DNA of 64,000 nt, from assembly GCF_000333035.1 (NCBI RefSeq), contig NZ_BANU01000020.1, positions 1 to 64,000 of the forward strand, given 5' to 3'. Positions 63,501 to 64,000 of the stretch are shown one piece after another; within the stretch, counting starts at the first letter, position 1, and every line of letters starts with the position of its first letter. Source of the stretch: Gordonia sihwensis NBRC 108236 (GTDB taxonomy: Bacteria > Actinomycetota > Actinomycetes > Mycobacteriales > Mycobacteriaceae). The notes beneath the pieces are model-generated. The model had not been told where the DNA came from. It worked only from the letters and a program-made list of their open reading frames with translations, and searched no databases. A program made the position numbers and the translations under genes.

Positions 63501-63942
63501 CGCCGCCGCGGTCAACGAATGGGTGGCGTTCACGCCGCCGCGCGTGCCCGCACTGCGCACCCTGAACGACGTCGTCGGGCGGACCGACCCGGTGTTCATC
63601 GACTGGATGCCGGGACTGGTGTTCCCGTGCCAGCGGCCGATGGCCGTCAGCTACGGAATCCTCGAGATCCCGGACTGGCGCATCATGCCCGACGCCGACG
63701 CCACCAAGCGCAACAGCCAGACCTGGTCGGCGGGCGTCAACGGCGGTCCGCTCGGCATCACCGACGGACTGCTCAAGGGCACGCTGGTGCCGACGTACCT
63801 GCGCAACAACTGGGGCCGCGACTGGGGCGGCCTGGAACGGTACGCGATGGTGGTCGACGCCGAGCCCGCCGAGATGGTTCACGGGTCGCATCAGGTGAGC
63901 GGACTGTACAACCCCGCGCCGATGCGCTCGAAGGGCTACTGA
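60562..63942 (+). CDS. embB: Arabinosyltransferase, third Emb protein (EmbB position)
   Basis: ATG 60562 overlaps the previous stop (ATGA) and gives 1126 residues. The catalytic loop is NTSDDGYNITVARITSEAGY, with Val300 at the position of EmbB Met306 in M. tuberculosis. FTPTKWTHHFGIYAG follows. An insertion of about 50 acidic, Thr/Ala-rich residues (about 800-850, containing EEKDGTDEDTDPATAP) lies in the periplasmic part, absent from the other two. EmbB identity is from order and overlap with the EmbA-position gene. Confidence 0.87.
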   Translation: MTERDGNEETVTVNDSPQTAEAGATGRLRRLKTRDYRNAKLVAAVAGLLGFVLAALTPILPIDQKTSELHWPQNDAVTNVTAPMVSYVPTSMDVSVPCSLARSLPADGGVLMSTVPRQGRQATARGLFVRATDKSISMIVRDVVLLSTDRAAAQSDPGCRFVMTGDGDGVTASIEGVAPGDSTSYRTDDPDMRPQILGVFSDLPRDVSRDGLSLNATVDTRFINSPTPLKLAAIIVGIIATLLSLLALGVLDARDGRGHKRFLPAGWFTIRGPDVAVFLVLAVWWLIGGNTSDDGYNITVARITSEAGYADNYFRYFGVPQDPFGWHFQVLSWMTHISVATPWLRLPSLLLGLLGWWLISREVIPRLGRSVRNSSAAVWTGAMVFLTIWMPYNNGIRPEPAEAVGALLTWCCVERAIATRRLLPYAIAAIAAAFTLALAPGGLMAAAALVAGLRGIVKTIVDRRRRDGLLPMIAPLLAAGTAVLFMIFYAQALAPLLEGNKVAGEVGPTEQWWQEPVRYYYLILQTGDGTFPRRFGILMMILALVIAIFRLASRRSPQGIARAPMWRLVAVIIGTMFFTSFTPTKWTHHFGIYAGIGAALCAGVAAMMAPALLRSRRNRAFFASAVLLVTAVSAAGTNMWWYVGSYGVPWWDRPVALGGIKLSWIVLFFAVLTAAVGLWYHFRDDYVDDATRTGTVRTGLARFKFSPLPVIAGLLVVFMLGSFVKGAWVQRDSWSWAKSNVRALTGDECGLANDVLVEDDPNAAILHPAAVDGHPAPTPRAALSGQNVGFTRDGIPAGTFIDPLEEKDGTDEDTDPATAPPTAGGGAATADTADNGTDDTEQNPVGAEPTAPTSAVRLPYGLDPATTPVLGSYGSPGVNSVTTDWYDLGFEAGRAPADKPLLTVAAAGSIEAVNGLGALTPGRKLTAQFGRREANGRVTPLGRALTPVDAMEQKYWRNMRFAFADAPPRADVVRLSVLDDAAAVNEWVAFTPPRVPALRTLNDVVGRTDPVFIDWMPGLVFPCQRPMAVSYGILEIPDWRIMPDADATKRNSQTWSAGVNGGPLGITDGLLKGTLVPTYLRNNWGRDWGGLERYAMVVDAEPAEMVHGSHQVSGLYNPAPMRSKGY

Positions 63943-64000
63943 GGCTCCGCTCGGGAAAGGGGTGAGCAGCGGATCGGACCGGCTGCCGCGGGCCGCGGCG

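Overview
The window reads as chromosome of a mycolic-acid-producing actinobacterium (Mycobacteriales, most likely Gordonia or a close relative; the genus is inferred). The evidence is the right half, which carries the cell-wall arabinogalactan locus found only in that group: Wzm/Wzt exporter, GlfT1, DprE1, DprE2, AftA and three Emb arabinosyltransferases. The order resembles Rv3777-Rv3795 of Mycobacterium tuberculosis.

Left half (1 to about 33.94 kb) is an accessory mosaic ending beside a tRNA-Ser(UGA) gene. From left to right it holds: (a) an MFS transporter gene split by an IS1380-family element; (b) a leftward operon (11.25 to 2.84 kb) matching actinobacterial phthalate degradation: an ester hydrolase, an N-truncated MFS gene, aldo/keto reductase, Rieske dioxygenase alpha and beta, a small unknown protein, ferredoxin, ferredoxin reductase, class II aldolase-type decarboxylase and an IclR regulator; (c) a chimera of ISL3 and IS481 remnants; (d) a second, different leftward aromatic operon (18.8 to 13.1 kb): SDR, Rieske alpha and beta, a homologue of the same small unknown protein, C-C hydrolase, LigB-type dioxygenase, LigA-like subunit and ferredoxin, with a divergent LysR gene; (e) scraps of an IclR gene, IS21 IstB and IS3 ends, next to a decayed tyrosine-recombinase/HTH/zinc-ribbon module; (f) an acyl-CoA beta-oxidation cassette (22.75 to 31.45 kb) with a TetR regulator; (g) a second broken recombinase, a fragment of a proline-rich protein and a complete IS3 element. 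The beta-oxidation cassette lies between two direct copies of a split repeat (GTCGAGTTCGC ... CTACTTGTCATAACGT), and the two related recombinase genes point outward from it.

Right half (34 to 64 kb) is dense and very GC-rich, with strong hairpin terminators between convergent genes. It encodes a quinone oxidoreductase, a MarR regulator, a class-V aminotransferase-fold protein lacking the usual lysine, the proteasome activator Bpa, Wzm-Wzt-GlfT1, an F420-type oxidoreductase behind a KstR-like palindrome, a fused HadAB dehydratase, a GtrA protein, a secreted lipase, a universal stress protein, DprE1-DprE2-AftA, a metallo-beta-lactamase-fold hydrolase, a DEAD-box helicase, AroQ, a thioesterase, an orphan ectoine hydroxylase, and three Emb proteins.

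How the genes fit together: the first operon would cleave phthalate monoesters and turn phthalate into protocatechuate. The beta-oxidation cassette could handle an acid derived from the alcohol part of such esters (inference). The second operon would dihydroxylate, dehydrogenate, meta-cleave and hydrolyse another aromatic whose identity the sequence does not reveal. It has no reductase gene of its own and may borrow the one in the first operon.
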